Of a stretch of DNA of 64,000 nt, positions 39,781-49,737 are shown one piece after another. Source of the DNA: Rattus norvegicus (Eukaryota; Chordata; Mammalia; Rodentia; Muridae); NCBI RefSeq assembly GCF_036323735.1, contig NC_086031.1, positions 34,043,725-34,107,724 of the forward strand, in the 5' to 3' direction. A model generated the notes under the pieces. It saw only the letters and a list, made by a program, of their open reading frames with translations, was not told the DNA's origin and did not search any database. A program made the position numbers and the translations under genes. Every line of letters begins with the position of its first letter. Position 1 is the stretch's first letter.

Positions 39781-39969
39781 GCCCTTTTCTGAGGACTTCT
39801 TTTTCAAAGGAAGCCCAAACTGTAGAGGAGACAAGGGATGACTCCACGGGTATCTAAGGGAATTTGTTTTGGCGACAGATGTGAGACTTTTGGAAATAAT
39901 TAGGGAGACTCGGGGCGAGTGGGGGGGTGTCCTGAAGTGACGTGTAAAAGCAGTTTAAAGGAAGCCTTC

Positions 39970-40228
39970 CTGTGAGCTGGGGATAGCTCAGTTGCTTGCT
40001 AGGTAAGCAAAATGACCTGATTCGGGCTCTAGAATCTTTCTGCCAAAGCCTGTCAGGTTTGTTATCCCGGCTCTGAAGAAGCAAAGACCAGCTGATCCCT
40101 GGGCTCACCAGCCAGCTAGCTTGGTGGAATTATTAAATTTTAGGTCACTGAGAAACTCTCTTGTTGTAGAAACAGGGTGAACGGTGCCTGAGGAAACTGA
40201 GGAATGACACCCAAGGTATGCCCAAGCA

Positions 40229-40246
<18 letters not shown>
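39970..40246 (+). mobile_element. B4 SINE
   Basis: GAGCTGGGGATAGCTCAGTT forms the head. TTTGTTATCCCGGCTCTGAA, GGCTCACCAGCCAGCTAGCT and GAGGAATGACACCCAAGGTA lead into the CA tail. Confidence 0.8.
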
Positions 40247-40314
<68 letters not shown>

Positions 40315-40380
40315 GAGAGAGGGAGAGAGAGAGGGAGAGGGAGAGAGAGAGGGAGAGAGAGAGGGAGAGAGAGAGAGAGA
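40227..40380. repeat. (CA)n followed by (GA)n/(GGGA) purine array
   Basis: Ten CA units, then about 130 bases of GA with GGGA interruptions. Long polypurine tract on the plus strand. Confidence 0.97.
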
Positions 40381-41422
40381 TCCATGGACATACACATAGA
40401 AGAGGTGCCTCCTTGAAAGGCTTTGCCTGGTGTGGGGCTGGGCACACAGTGGGTCCCTCACAGTCCTAATGTACTGAGTGAGGCCTCTCTCATTAGCAGG
40501 AAGCACACACTTCTTCCTGAATCCCAATCACAGGCAAGCCTGAGTAGAATGACAATTGAGGCTTCAGAGACAGAAGCAGTCCACGGTGCCTGGGCGCCTC
40601 CTTTGGGAGCTTCTCTTCCTACCTGGGGGCACACGCTGCTGCTTCCCCAAACTGGAGTTGCATTGGGTGCCCTTGATTTGGGAGCTCTGGGATTACCTAT
40701 CAGGGATCGTGAGACCGAAAGGGAAAAATGAGGCCCTTGGAGAGGTGGGGGGGGGGGCGCTCTTGAATGAATTCCCTTTGCCTTCCCAGAACAGAAACTT
40801 AAAGCCCATCCATCCCAGAATCCCACTGGCTAACATGCTCGATCTTCAAATGGAATAAGTGCCCGAGGAGGAGCCCAAGAGTGCGGAAGGGCCAGCGGGC
40901 CACAGGCCCTCGGGACAGCAGGACTACGGGAGCAGAGCAGTGGGTGGCCCTGTCTTCCTCCCGGAGAGCAACTGCTCTTCCCTTCACTCAATTCCAGTAC
41001 ATTTGATTCTGAGCCACAAGTGGCTGTTCCTCTCCAAAGAAGCATTTGAATTTTAAAAAGGGACCCCAGCGAGGAAACACTTAACCCAGAGAAATGAATA
41101 TTTAATGCTGGCATTTCAGGTTCTGTCAGGGGAAAGGGCTTAGAGGGGCATTTCCCAAGGGTCCCAGCCATGCCTCTGTCCCACCTCTGTGCTCAGCCTC
41201 CGGTCAGCCCACAGAGCTCTCTGGAGGCTGCAGGGGGCAGGAGGGGGCGGAGGCGGGGCGGGAGTAGGGATGGCAGAGACAACTCCTTGCTCTGCCACAG
41301 AAGCTTTAGTTAACTTTCTGTTCTGCAGCAGGTGTCCAAGCAGCAGCTGGCTCCAGTGCTGGTGGTCTCAAAGGGGTGGCCCAACGGGCACACTGAGGCG
41401 AGACAGAAAGAGGGATGGGGAA
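40381..41422. other. single-copy DNA, GC-rich at right, with G-quadruplex motif
   Basis: No repeat recognised. 41233-41269 has five G runs with short loops and GC-box-like GGGGCGGG. An 11-12-base G run is near 40747. Frames of 100-160 codons have no recognisable domain, and the longest enters a SINE. Confidence 0.4.
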
Positions 41423-41620
41423 ATCTGTGGGCCAGTGAGATGGCTCAGAACATATAGGCACTTGTCATGGAAATCTGGCGGCCTGAGTAAGATCCCACGA
41501 ACCCGTGTAGAATACACAGAACCGATACCACCAAGTTGTCCTCCGACCTCTGCACACACATATCATGCTTGCCCCCCACAAACCACATCATATACACACA
41601 CCTACAAACACATCACCAAT
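41423..41620 (+). mobile_element. tRNA-derived rodent SINE
   Basis: GGGCCAGTGAGATGGCTCAG, GGCACTTGTCATGGAAATCT, AAGTTGTCCTCCGACCTCTG and a CA-rich tail. Confidence 0.85.
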
Positions 41621-41799
41621 ACAGAGGAAGGTTGTGTTCTGGGGTACCTGTTCCGTCTCTGTTGGCTTTAACCACCATCCTTCTCTTAGGATTGTGGCCC
41701 TTCCTTATCCCCCCACATTTGCTCCAAATATAGTGTTATGAGGGAGTTCACAGTCAGCTTTAGCCGCACAAACCCAGGCGTGCGCCAGCCTCATCCTCT
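41621..41799. other. single-copy DNA, nothing recognised
   Basis: No repeat recognised. Confidence 0.3.
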
Positions 41800-41892
41800 G
41801 GTTTTCACTGTGACATTGGCCAAGTGTCTTCACCCTGCTGAGATGCATCTGTAAAGTAAAGCACCTCCTGAGAACTTTAGGCAGACGAGTGC
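41800..41892 (+). mobile_element. MIR-type SINE fragment
   Basis: TGTGACATTGGCCAAGTGTC, TTCACCCTGCTGAGATGCAT and CTGTAAAGTAAAGCACCTCC follow the MIR core order. Confidence 0.45.
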
Positions 41893-41907
41893 ATAGGAAA
41901 ATATACT

Positions 41908-42205
41908 CTATGGCTAGGGGATGTTCAGTGGGTAAAGTGCTGGCCTCGAAAGCACAGAGACCTTAGATCCATCTTTAAAAAAAATAAAAAGGCTGGTGTG
42001 GTAGTGAGTGCCTGTAATCCTAGCAGTAGGAGCAGGGGGATGCCTGGGACTTGCAGGCCAGCCTCCCTAGCTCCTTTGGTAAATTCTAGGCTGGTGAAAA
42101 AAAAAAAAAAGCTTATTCTAAAAACAAAGTGGAGGTCTTCTGAGGAGTGACAGGTGAGGCCTCCACATGTGTGCACGCATGCACACAAACACATGCATGT
42201 GCACA
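41908..42205 (+). mobile_element. B4 SINE
   Basis: GGCTAGGGGATGTTCAGTGG forms the head. GTAGTGAGTGCCTGTAATCC, CAGGCCAGCCTCCCTAGCTC, an A14 run, AGTGGAGGTCTTCTGAGGAG and a CA/GT tail follow. Full length. Confidence 0.88.
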
Positions 42206-42274
42206 AATCTGCATGTTGGCCCTGTATTTTCTAATATTCTATATTAATTCATAAGGAGTCCCATCTATTTAGCT

Positions 42275-42468
42275 AAATAAAAACGTGTTTTTGATACAGG
42301 CTGACTTCCAGCTTTCTGTATTGCCAAGGGCCAAGGATGACCTTGGACTCTGATCCTCCTGCCTCCAGCTCTATGGGTGTGCAGCTCCATGCCTGGCAGT
42401 GTGGGCTGCAAAGCCCGGGGTTCATTCATGATAGGCACTGAGTTCAATCCCCAGCTTCCTGCCCTTGC
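42275..42468 (-). mobile_element. ID-B1 composite SINE, minus strand
   Basis: TTTTTGATACAGGCTGACTT, ACTCTGATCCTCCTGCCTCC and GTGTGCAGCTCCATGCCTGG form the reversed body. GGCACTGAGTTCAATCCCCA is a head remnant. Confidence 0.6.
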
Positions 42469-42812
42469 CGTATTTCAATGTGTGTCTTCTCCTTGGGAAG
42501 GATAAAGCATGATTTATTTAGCAGTCCCTCTTCTGATAGACTTGGGCAGTGTTGACAGTGTCTGTGAGTAACAGTTCTGGAAGGCGGCTTTGTGTGCCTG
42601 TGGTTTGGTCCAAATGTCTCGTGGTTATGAATCGGCTGTCTCTCTCTTCGGGGATTTTCTGTTCTTCTTCTGCCTGCTGAGGACATCCCACACACTCCCC
42701 CCCGACCCCCAATTCCCTGGCTCTCCCAAACGCTCTCATTCTCCTCCAGTGTCTGCCCGTCTTCCTATAAGATACTTTCCCCACCTCTCTGCTTGCTTGT
42801 TAGTTTGTTTTT
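42469..42812. other. single-copy DNA, nothing recognised
   Basis: No repeat recognised. Confidence 0.35.
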
Positions 42813-42814
42813 AT

Positions 42815-42958
42815 CTTTGAGACAGGTTATCACTATGTAGAGCTGGCTGGCCTGGAACTTGCTATGTAGATCAGGATAGCCTCAGAATTATAGAGATCTG
42901 CCTGCCTCTGCCTCCTGAGTGCTGGGATATGGACCATGCTTGGTCACCACCTTTTCTT
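42815..42958 (-). mobile_element. B1 SINE, minus strand
   Basis: TTGAGACAGGTTATCACTAT, CTGGCTGGCCTGGAACTTGC and CTGCCTCTGCCTCCTGAGTG are reversed B1 landmarks. Nearly full length. Confidence 0.92.
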
Positions 42959-42965
42959 TTAAGCT

Positions 42966-42966
<1 letters not shown>

Positions 42967-43013
<47 letters not shown>
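42967..43013. repeat. (GT)n microsatellite
   Basis: About 23 GT units forming the tail side of the next SINE. Confidence 0.97.
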
Positions 43014-43014
<1 letters not shown>

Positions 43015-43015
<1 letters not shown>

Positions 43016-43328
43016 CCTAAACATCTTTCTTTTTGTGTGAGTGTGAGCGCACTTGTGCGTGCTATGATTGTGGAGGTCAGAGGATGATTACCTTGGGCTT
43101 TTGTCTTCACTTCTACCTTTGAAACAGGGTCTCTGGTTTGCCACTGCATGTGCCAGCCTAGCCGACCCAGGAACTTCCAAGAACTCACCTATCTCCTTTT
43201 CCCACCTCACCAGAGGGATTACAGAAGCACGCTACTATGCTCAGCTTTTACATCGGATCTGGATCCAGACCCAGGTCCTCACACTTCCATGGAAATCAGT
43301 GTGTACATTGAGCCATCCCCCTAGTCTT
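43015..43328 (-). mobile_element. B4 SINE, minus strand
   Basis: AGGTCAGAGGATGATTACCT, TTGAAACAGGGTCTCTGGTT, CAGAGGGATTACAGAAGCAC and GACCCAGGTCCTCACACTTC are in reversed B4 order. Confidence 0.8.
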
Positions 43329-43441
43329 TCGACTGTGTGTCTGAATGTGAGTCCTTCTACTGAACTGTGAACTTCTGGATGGCAGACTCTTAGGACAGAT
43401 TTTACAATAGCGTTCTCAGTGCCGCCATGTTCCACATAGTA

Positions 43442-43497
43442 GTTCCTCCTCCTCCTCCTCCTCCTCCTCCTCCTCCTCCTCCTCCTCCTCCTCCTCT
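43442..43497. repeat. (CTC)n trinucleotide array
   Basis: About 18 uninterrupted trinucleotide units, pure pyrimidine on plus. Confidence 0.97.
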
Positions 43498-43502
43498 TTT
43501 CA

Positions 43503-43625
43503 TCATGCATAAATACAACCCGGGTCTCTGCCCTCAGGGAACAGGTGGTCCAACAGAGGAAAGTCATGCACAAAGATAATTATCATTACAATGCCAGGCA
43601 GGAAACACTAAATGCCACCAGGGGT
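43503..43625 (+). mobile_element. L2-type LINE fragment
   Basis: CGGGTCTCTGCCCTCAGGGA, ACAGGTGGTCCAACAGAGGA and AATTATCATTACAATGCC match the 3-prime part of ancient L2 elements. Confidence 0.5.
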
Positions 43626-43647
43626 ACAAATTAACTATTCTATTTGA

Positions 43648-43808
43648 TGGTTCTCAGCCCTGACTGCAAATGAGTCACTTGGGGAGCTTTTTAAAATCAC
43701 CAGAGTCTGGGTGCTGTCCTAGGAGTCTGCCTTATCTGATGTTGCCCAGGGCCTAGGGACTGGCAATTTAGAGTTGAGCGAGTCCACAGGTGGCGGCTGA
43801 GACCTGTA
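43648..43808. mobile_element. MER5A-like hAT MITE
   Basis: GGTTCTCAGCCCTGACTGCA, GAGTCACTTGGGGAGCTTTT, TTAAAATCACCAGAGTCTGG and the closing ACAGGTGGCGGCTGAGACCT match the ancient MER5A inverted-repeat element. Confidence 0.65.
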
Positions 43809-44190
43809 GCTGTCCCATTCTCCTCAGGGTAATCTTGTTCATGTAAATTCTTCAGTAGCAGGTCCAGACAGGAACCTGGGAAGGCATGATTTGTTCATTT
43901 TGAATTCTTTTATCTGCTTCATTGGAATGAAGGCTCTCAGGGCATCACAGTTTGGTGAATCATAGTTTACCGTTACAGCAACGGTCCCTTAAGAGTATAA
44001 TAGAGTTAAAAATTAGCATTGGTTAGTAATTTTACTACAGTCTTTCTATGTCAGATACACAGATGAGCACACTCTGCCTACAGAAGCATACTGTATGGCT
44101 TTGGAGCCTAGGAGCAGTAGGCCGTGCCATCTCGAGTACCCTGAAATGTTTGTGCAATGGCGATACGGTCTAAAGACACATCTGCCAGAG
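43809..44190. other. single-copy DNA, nothing recognised
   Basis: AT-rich in the middle. No repeat recognised. Confidence 0.4.
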
Positions 44191-44192
44191 CA

Positions 44193-44425
44193 TGCCAGGT
44201 TTGGGGAAATGGCTCAGCCAATGATGTGCTTTCTGCATACGTGTGAGGACCCAGGTGTGGTCAGCCATGAGAATGAGCCAAGCACGGAAGCACATGTGTG
44301 GAGCCTCCATGCTGACGGGCAGAGAGGGAAGGATCCCCTAGATGTCATTAACCATCCAGTGTTGACGACTTGATGAGCCCCAGGCCAGTGAGAGACTGTT
44401 TCAAATAACAAGGCAATGTATCAGA
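44193..44425 (+). mobile_element. B4 SINE
   Basis: TTTGGGGAAATGGCTCAGCC, ATACGTGTGAGGACCCAGGT and CCAGGCCAGTGAGAGACTGT. The centre is degraded. Confidence 0.7.
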
Positions 44426-44429
44426 GGTT

Positions 44430-44580
44430 GAAAGTCCTCGCTGCCCTTCAAGGGGACGTGAGTTCGGTCCCCAGGAGCCACATTAGATAGTTTATAAGCC
44501 TATAGATCTAGGTCCAGAGGCTCCGAATCCCTCTTCTGGCCTCTGAGGATACTTGTACGATGTGGTGAACACACAGGGAG
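44430..44580 (+). mobile_element. B3 SINE
   Basis: GGGACGTGAGTTCGGTCCCC, TAGATCTAGGTCCAGAGGCT and CCCTCTTCTGGCCTCTGAGG. Confidence 0.75.
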
Positions 44581-44694
44581 GGGGAGAGGGAGGGCAGAGA
44601 AGGGGAGAGGGAGAGGGAGGGAACACACAGGGAGGGAGGGAGGGAGGGAGGGAGGGAGGGAGGGAGGGAGGGAGGGAGGGAGGGAGGGAGGGAG
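44577..44694. repeat. (GGGA)n array
   Basis: GGGAGA/GGGA mixtures, then about 17 perfect GGGA units (about 44628-44694). Strong G-quadruplex potential on plus. Probably the expanded SINE tail. Confidence 0.95.
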
Positions 44695-44717
44695 ACTCAA
44701 AGAGAATCAACACTAGA

Positions 44718-44878
44718 TCTTAACTCAGGCCCCAGGAATCTGCCTGTCTCTGCCTACCCAAGGCTAGGATTACAAGAACATGCTATCCAGTCCAGCTTTT
44801 TATGTGGATTCTGTAGATCAAACCCAGGTCCCCAACATGTAGAAAGCACTTTTCTCACTGAGCCATCTCTTTAATCCC
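44718..44878 (-). mobile_element. B4 SINE fragment, minus strand
   Basis: AATCTGCCTGTCTCTGCCTA, CTAGGATTACAAGAACATGC and TGAGCCATCTCTTTAATCCC. The 3-prime part is missing. Confidence 0.7.
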
Positions 44879-44964
44879 ACTTTTGGTTTTAAGGTACCAA
44901 GGAAACGATGGTTGTGGTGGGAGGAGAACATCTGGGACCCACATTTTGCCAGGAACCATCTGAA

Positions 44965-45080
44965 TGCCTTTAGTTCATTTATTCATGTGAATATCTGTTT
45001 TGCTAAGCATTGTGCTGGGTCCAGAGAAACAGTGAGCAAGAGAAGTTTGATCCCTACTGGATAACAGTGAGTCGGACAAG
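44965..45080 (+). mobile_element. L2/MIR-type ancient fragment
   Basis: TTGCTAAGCATTGTGCTGGG, TCCAGAGAAACAGTGAGCAA and TGATCCCTACTGGATAACAG resemble the L2 3-prime region. Confidence 0.45.
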
Positions 45081-45121
45081 CGAGCCAGGGATTGGCAGAG
45101 AGTAGGGTTTGTGTTGTAAGG

Positions 45122-45237
45122 AGGAGCCTATGGGACAGTATTCCAGGTCTTCAATCACAGATGAGAATGAGCAGACAGTAAGGAAGAATCTATGGGACAG
45201 TATTCCAGGTCTTCGGTCACAGATGAGAATGAGCTTT
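45122..45237. repeat. two-copy tandem duplication, 62-bp period
   Basis: 45129-45176 (TATGGGACAGTATTCCAGGT onward) recurs from 45191 with three substitutions or fewer. Confidence 0.9.
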
Positions 45238-45804
45238 TCTCTCTCTCCTTCACAACATGTGTAATGGGGGTCACATGGGACATGTGTTTGGAGGCACTGT
45301 GCAAAACTGTACCAAAGTCTGAAGGGATGTCACCCATGGAAGTGTAGAAGTGATTCACCTGAGAGGCTGGGATGATGTCAACATGGTCTTAGCTCTCCAC
45401 TCCCCTCTGGTACTGGCTGGCCCGGGTCTCTGGATCTTTGTTAGGAGTCCTGACTTTGATCTGATGCCCCTGACACCCACAAGGCACTTAGCGGACTGTG
45501 GTTTTCAGAGTTGGCTTTATATAGAACCTCCATCCATCACATCCCCACAGATGACACAGTTCTTCTGACAGGGTATGCAGAGTGACCCCAGAGGAGCAGC
45601 AGAGAGAATTGTGGTCTTACCTACCTGCCAGTTACATAGGAACTCCCCACACTACCTTAAACACCGAACTGGGGTCAGCTGGGGCCGCAGAGCCTGAAAT
45701 GACAGGTTATCCTTGGATGTTGGTGCTGTCTGTGAAATGAGATACCATGAAATCCATATAGTTTTAATACTTCTCGATATCTTAACTTCATGAAGTCCAA
45801 ACTG

Positions 45805-45805
<1 letters not shown>
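45238..45805. other. single-copy DNA, nothing recognised
   Basis: No repeat recognised. Confidence 0.4.

Positions 45806-45862
<57 letters not shown>
45806..45862. repeat. (CA)n microsatellite
   Basis: About 28 uninterrupted CA units. Confidence 0.97.
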
Positions 45863-45865
<3 letters not shown>

Positions 45866-46719
45866 TGTAATCCTCCAAGGAACCAAGGTGAATGGGTTCC
45901 CCAGGTCTCTGGTCCATCTGGAAACAGCCAGTGTTACAGCTCTCAGAGGGGAAGTCCATGCAGGGCAGGTAGCCTGGGGCCCAGGTCTCACCCGATACTG
46001 TGGCAGCACCAATACCAGTGGCAGGGGTGGCCCCAGGTGGCAGCGGTAGGGACAAGGGCAGAGGCAGGGGCTGGGGCATGAGACTGGCCTACCAGTGTGT
46101 CCGAGGTCCAGTGATGAAATATTTGGGAGAGAAAACTCTAAGTTATAGCTCAGAAAAACAGCCACACTCAGACGATTCTCAGTGAAATAACTTGTGTACT
46201 TTATTCCACTTGGATGGGGACTTTATAAACATTGAGGAGTAGGGTGGGATCCAGGGGTAGATCTTCCGATAGACTCGGTCTGAGATGCTAGTGCTGCTCT
46301 ATTTGCTTGGGGGAGGACTTCAGGAGTTTTCTCTATGCGACTGATTATCACGGTCCTCTCAGGGGGGTGTTGTGTCCCAGAGCAGGTAAAGTTAGGCAGG
46401 GAGTTGGCCCCACTCCTACCATTCTCAATTCTGAGTTTCATGGGGGTTGGGCTCACTCAGTCTTACTAGTTCTTCTGTCTGGTGGCACAGTGCCTTCGCT
46501 CCACACACAGTGGAAACCATTGTTCTACCTCAGTATTTTACATACTACCTGATTGAAATCCTCTCACTGTCCAAAGCTGTGATTCTCTCTCAACAGATAT
46601 CTACTGAGTTGGCACCAACCTCACCGACCTCAATATAGTTAATGTCACTCGCTCATTACCTGCTTCACATCTTTGCAGGACATGACAGTTGTCATTCTGT
46701 GCTCCCCTTGGCTAAAGCT
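45863..46719. other. single-copy DNA, nothing recognised
   Basis: Includes a GGGGC/GGCAG-rich patch at 46020-46078 that gives Pro/Leu-rich minus frames. No recognised repeat or domain. Confidence 0.4.
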
Positions 46720-47098
46720 GGGTGCCAGAGTTCGGATCCTGGATGACCAGCAAAGGGACGCATGCTAAAGTCTTTATTCTTAGGGTCATATTAATGGGAA
46801 GTGGGTTGGGCCATTAAGAAGGTGGGGATAGCCTGGCGCTCTCCTAATTATTGTGGGGATATCCTTGAAGGGAATTGTAAGAGACAAGCACCCTCTGTCC
46901 TTCTGAAGTAAATAGTTTCACTTTGACATATAATCCAGCCATAATTTACTCCCTTGCTCTAGACCATAATAATGAGGCCACTCAGTCATGGACTGAAAAC
47001 TTCAAAGCCATGAGCCCAAATGGCTTTCTTCTTCTTTAAGTTGAGCTCAGTCAGGCTCTTTCTTCCAGTAGCAGGAGGCTGTCTAACACACTGCACAC
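46720..47098 (+). mobile_element. rodent MaLR-type LTR relic, plus strand
   Basis: TCATATTAATGGGAAGTGGG, TTGGGCCATTAAGAAGGTGG, CCACTCAGTCATGGACTGAA, AACTTCAAAGCCATGAGCCC and TGTCTAACACACTGCAC follow the sense order of an LTR group with the end also seen at 60690. Confidence 0.6.
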
Positions 47099-47344
47099 AA
47101 GCATAACTCACCTAACTGGTTGAATAATGACTTTCTATTAGCAAACCAGTGCTATCAGTCAGTCAGAGGAGCCAGTGCTCCAGGTGGGGGGCAGGGGTGA
47201 TGAAGACCTGGTGGGGGAAGGGAGCACACATAGAAATCAAGTACTAGCAGGGAAGAGACGCTCCTGTCACTAGGATATTGTTAAAAGGAGAAATCAATTC
47301 CATTAAAAGTCACTTAATGAGTAACTACTATATAATCAGAAAAA
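47099..47344. other. single-copy DNA, nothing recognised
   Basis: No repeat recognised. Confidence 0.3.
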
Positions 47345-47460
47345 AAGTATACCAATGTTCTGTCTCCAAAGGAGCTCAGAATTCAGGTTAAAAAATTCTC
47401 ACACAGCAATTGTAACACAGTGCAATACCCAGATAATAGGATTAAGGCCTCTAGAAGCAT
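47345..47460 (+). mobile_element. L2-type LINE fragment
   Basis: TGTCTCCAAAGGAGCTCAGA and CACACAGCAATTGTAACACA with ATACCCAGATAATAGG resemble the ancient L2 tail. Confidence 0.4.
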
Positions 47461-47503
47461 CAGATGTAAACATACGGTGTGTGACGATTGACTGATTGAT
47501 TGG

Positions 47504-47875
47504 TGTGATGATTAGCTTTAACTTGGCACAACCTGGAATCATCTTGGGAGAGAGTCTCAGCTAGGGACTGTATAGATTGGGTTGGTCTGCGGGCACGTCT
47601 ATGGGGAAGTGTCATAATTACCCAAAAGGGGATGGCACCATTTCTTGGCTTAGGGCCCTGGACTGTATAAGTGTAGAGAAAGCTAGCTGAGCACTAAGCC
47701 TGCGTACATTCATTCCTTTGCTCCTGGCTCTGCATGAGAATCTGACTAATTATTTAAAGTTCCTGCCACTTCAGTCTCCTTGTTATGATGGACTATACCT
47801 TGGAACTGCGAGCTTTGTCCCATGGGTTGCTTTTTGTTTGGTATTTTATCACAGCATCAGAAGGAAGTCAGGACA
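47504..47875 (+). mobile_element. rodent MaLR-type LTR, plus strand
   Basis: TGTGATGATTAGCTTTAACT, AACCTGGAATCATCTTGGGA, GATTGGGTTGGTCTGCGGGC, GGGCCCTGGACTGTATAAGT, TGATGGACTATACCTTGGAA and TTTTATCACAGCATCAGAAG, full length in LTR sense. TGTATAAG may be its degraded TATA box. Confidence 0.7.
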
Positions 47876-47984
47876 ACAGGCTTGTCTTGGTATTGATTGG
47901 GGTCAAAGAGGTCATGAAGAGGAGGTGGTGGCTACCATTAGGAAGTTGGGAAGTCAGATGAGGCCACAAGAGATGGCATTGTGA

Positions 47985-48065
47985 TTAAGAAAGGGTCCAG
48001 GCTTTGAGATCAGCAGGGCTGGGATTCAAACTCCTGCTCTGTGGCTTACTAGATATCACTCAGAC
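47985..48065 (+). mobile_element. MIR-type SINE fragment
   Basis: AAGGGTCCAGGCTTTGAGAT, GCTGGGATTCAAACTCCTGC and TCTGTGGCTTACTAGAT match the MIR 5-prime half. Confidence 0.6.
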
Positions 48066-48117
48066 AGATGCCTGCTGAGCAACTCTGCAACAGAAACAAA
48101 TGCTTTCCTCCCAGTAT

Positions 48118-48480
48118 ATTAGTTACATGCCTTGTTACTGTAATAAAATGCTGGACAATGGCAACCTAAGGATGGAAGTTTCTATTTTGGCTCATGGCTT
48201 GAGGGTACAGTCCATCCTGGTGAGAAAGGCATAGAGGTAGTAAGGTAAGGCAGCTGGCTACATTGTATCTCCCTACAGAAAGCAGAACAAAGGGAGCTCC
48301 AGTGCTTATTTCTACTTTCTTTTTATTTAATCCAGAACCTAGCCCATGTAAGGGTACCACTGGCAGTTGAAGTGGGCCTTTCCTTCTGTTTCACTTAACC
48401 TAGAGAATTCCTTCTAGACTCTCTTAGAGAATTATCTCCTATTCAGTTCTAGATCCTTTCAAGTCAACAGCATTAATCAC
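48118..48480 (-). mobile_element. rodent MaLR-type LTR, minus strand
   Basis: ATTAGTTACATGCCTTGTTA, TAATAAAATGCTGGACAATG, CATGGCTTGAGGGTACAGTC and AGAATTCCTTCTAGACTCTC with TTCAAGTCAACAGCATTAAT. Confidence 0.65.
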
Positions 48481-48619
48481 CATATCCTGTGTTTCTACAT
48501 GCTCGTGTATATACTTGTACCCATATACATGCCAGCACATATAAACACATATACACTCTCCACACACACACATACATGAAAGAAAAAGCCAAGTTCTTTT
48601 TACTTAGTGTGTAAAGTCT

Positions 48620-48742
48620 TCATAACAATCCCAGGAGGGAAGCATTATGAACCCTCAACTTTGCAGATGAGAGGCTAGGGCTGGGAGAGGTTGAATAGCT
48701 TATGTAAGCTCATGTGGCTGGTTAGTTGTGAAGCACAAAGCC
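48620..48742 (-). mobile_element. MIR-type SINE, minus strand
   Basis: AACAATCCCAGGAGGGAAGC, CAACTTTGCAGATGAGAGGC and TGGGAGAGGTTGAATAGCTT with GTAAGCTCATGTGGCTGG. Confidence 0.6.
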
Positions 48743-48944
48743 ATCTTTCCAGCCTCTGGTGTCTGTGTGAAATCCTGACAGGATGCTGTTTCTAGAGGTG
48801 AGGAAGCATTTGCCATGAGCCTGGGAAGCTCGGCCATGAAATCAGAAACATCTTGCCATTGAGAAATGCTTTGTGCATGGCATTTCTTGTCTAGACTCTG
48901 GGGCACTGATGGAAGTCATGATGATGCTCTTGTCTCAGCTTCTG

Positions 48945-49290
48945 TCTTGATTGCTTTCCCTGTTGTTGTGATAAAGTGATAACTTTATTTCGGCTCACGG
49001 TTTGAAGGTACTGTCCTACACCCTAGGGAAGGCAGGAATGTGAAGCAGCTGGACATGTCACTTCCACAGCCAGGAAGCAGAGAGATGGTGATGTTCAGCT
49101 CACTTTCTTCTTTCTTCTTTCAGCTGCAGACCATGGGCCAATGCTGCCACATTTGCGGTGGGCCTTTCCATATCAATTGACTTGGTCATGGTAATCCTAA
49201 CCTAATCCAGTTTATCCCTAATAGGCATAGCAGGAGGCTTGTGTCCAAGGTGGTTCTAGTTCCTTAATAATCAATATTAACCAACACAGC
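48945..49290 (-). mobile_element. rodent MaLR-type LTR, minus strand
   Basis: TTGATTGCTTTCCCTGTTGT, ATTTCGGCTCACGGTTTGAA, GGTGGGCCTTTCCATATCAA and TAATCAATATTAACCAACAC. Same group as the copy 830 bases to its left and in the same orientation. Confidence 0.65.
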
Positions 49291-49708
49291 CCCCCACAAA
49301 GGCTCCGAGAAAACAGATATGTAATCAACGCGGAGCCTCATATGGGCACACATTTCCCAGGTGAGGTTTTCAACTCTTCCCTAATTCTTATGTCCTCATT
49401 CGTAATTCAGTCTTCTGGGATCTCATTTCAAATAAGAAGCAGCATGTGAATTAAAGATCAAAAGAATGTATATAACAATGGCTATCACAAAGAAAACAAG
49501 TCAACCTGGGGTTCTTTTGTAGACTACCTTCCCTGGGCAAAGAGAAACCAACAACTTTTTGTGTTGGTAGCAAACTGCAATAGTCCTAGGCCCAAGAGGT
49601 TTTGAGTACTGGCCCAGGATCCCTTCACCAACTGTATTATCCCATATAGCATCAACCCAGAGGATAGGAATCCACTGTTCATTGTTTTATTTGAAGAAGG
49701 CCTTTTGT
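49291..49708. other. single-copy DNA, nothing recognised
   Basis: No repeat recognised. Left flank of the L1. Confidence 0.4.
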
Positions 49709-49737
49709 GAATAAGTAGAGGTGCTGGAAATACAACT
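49709..49737 (-). other. 29-bp templated patch at the L1 left junction
   Basis: An exact reverse complement of 51111-51139, which lies inside a diverged B4 SINE. The match ends abruptly at both sides. The patch sits between genomic flank and the inverted L1 segment, so it is best read as filler copied during insertion repair. Confidence 0.85.
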
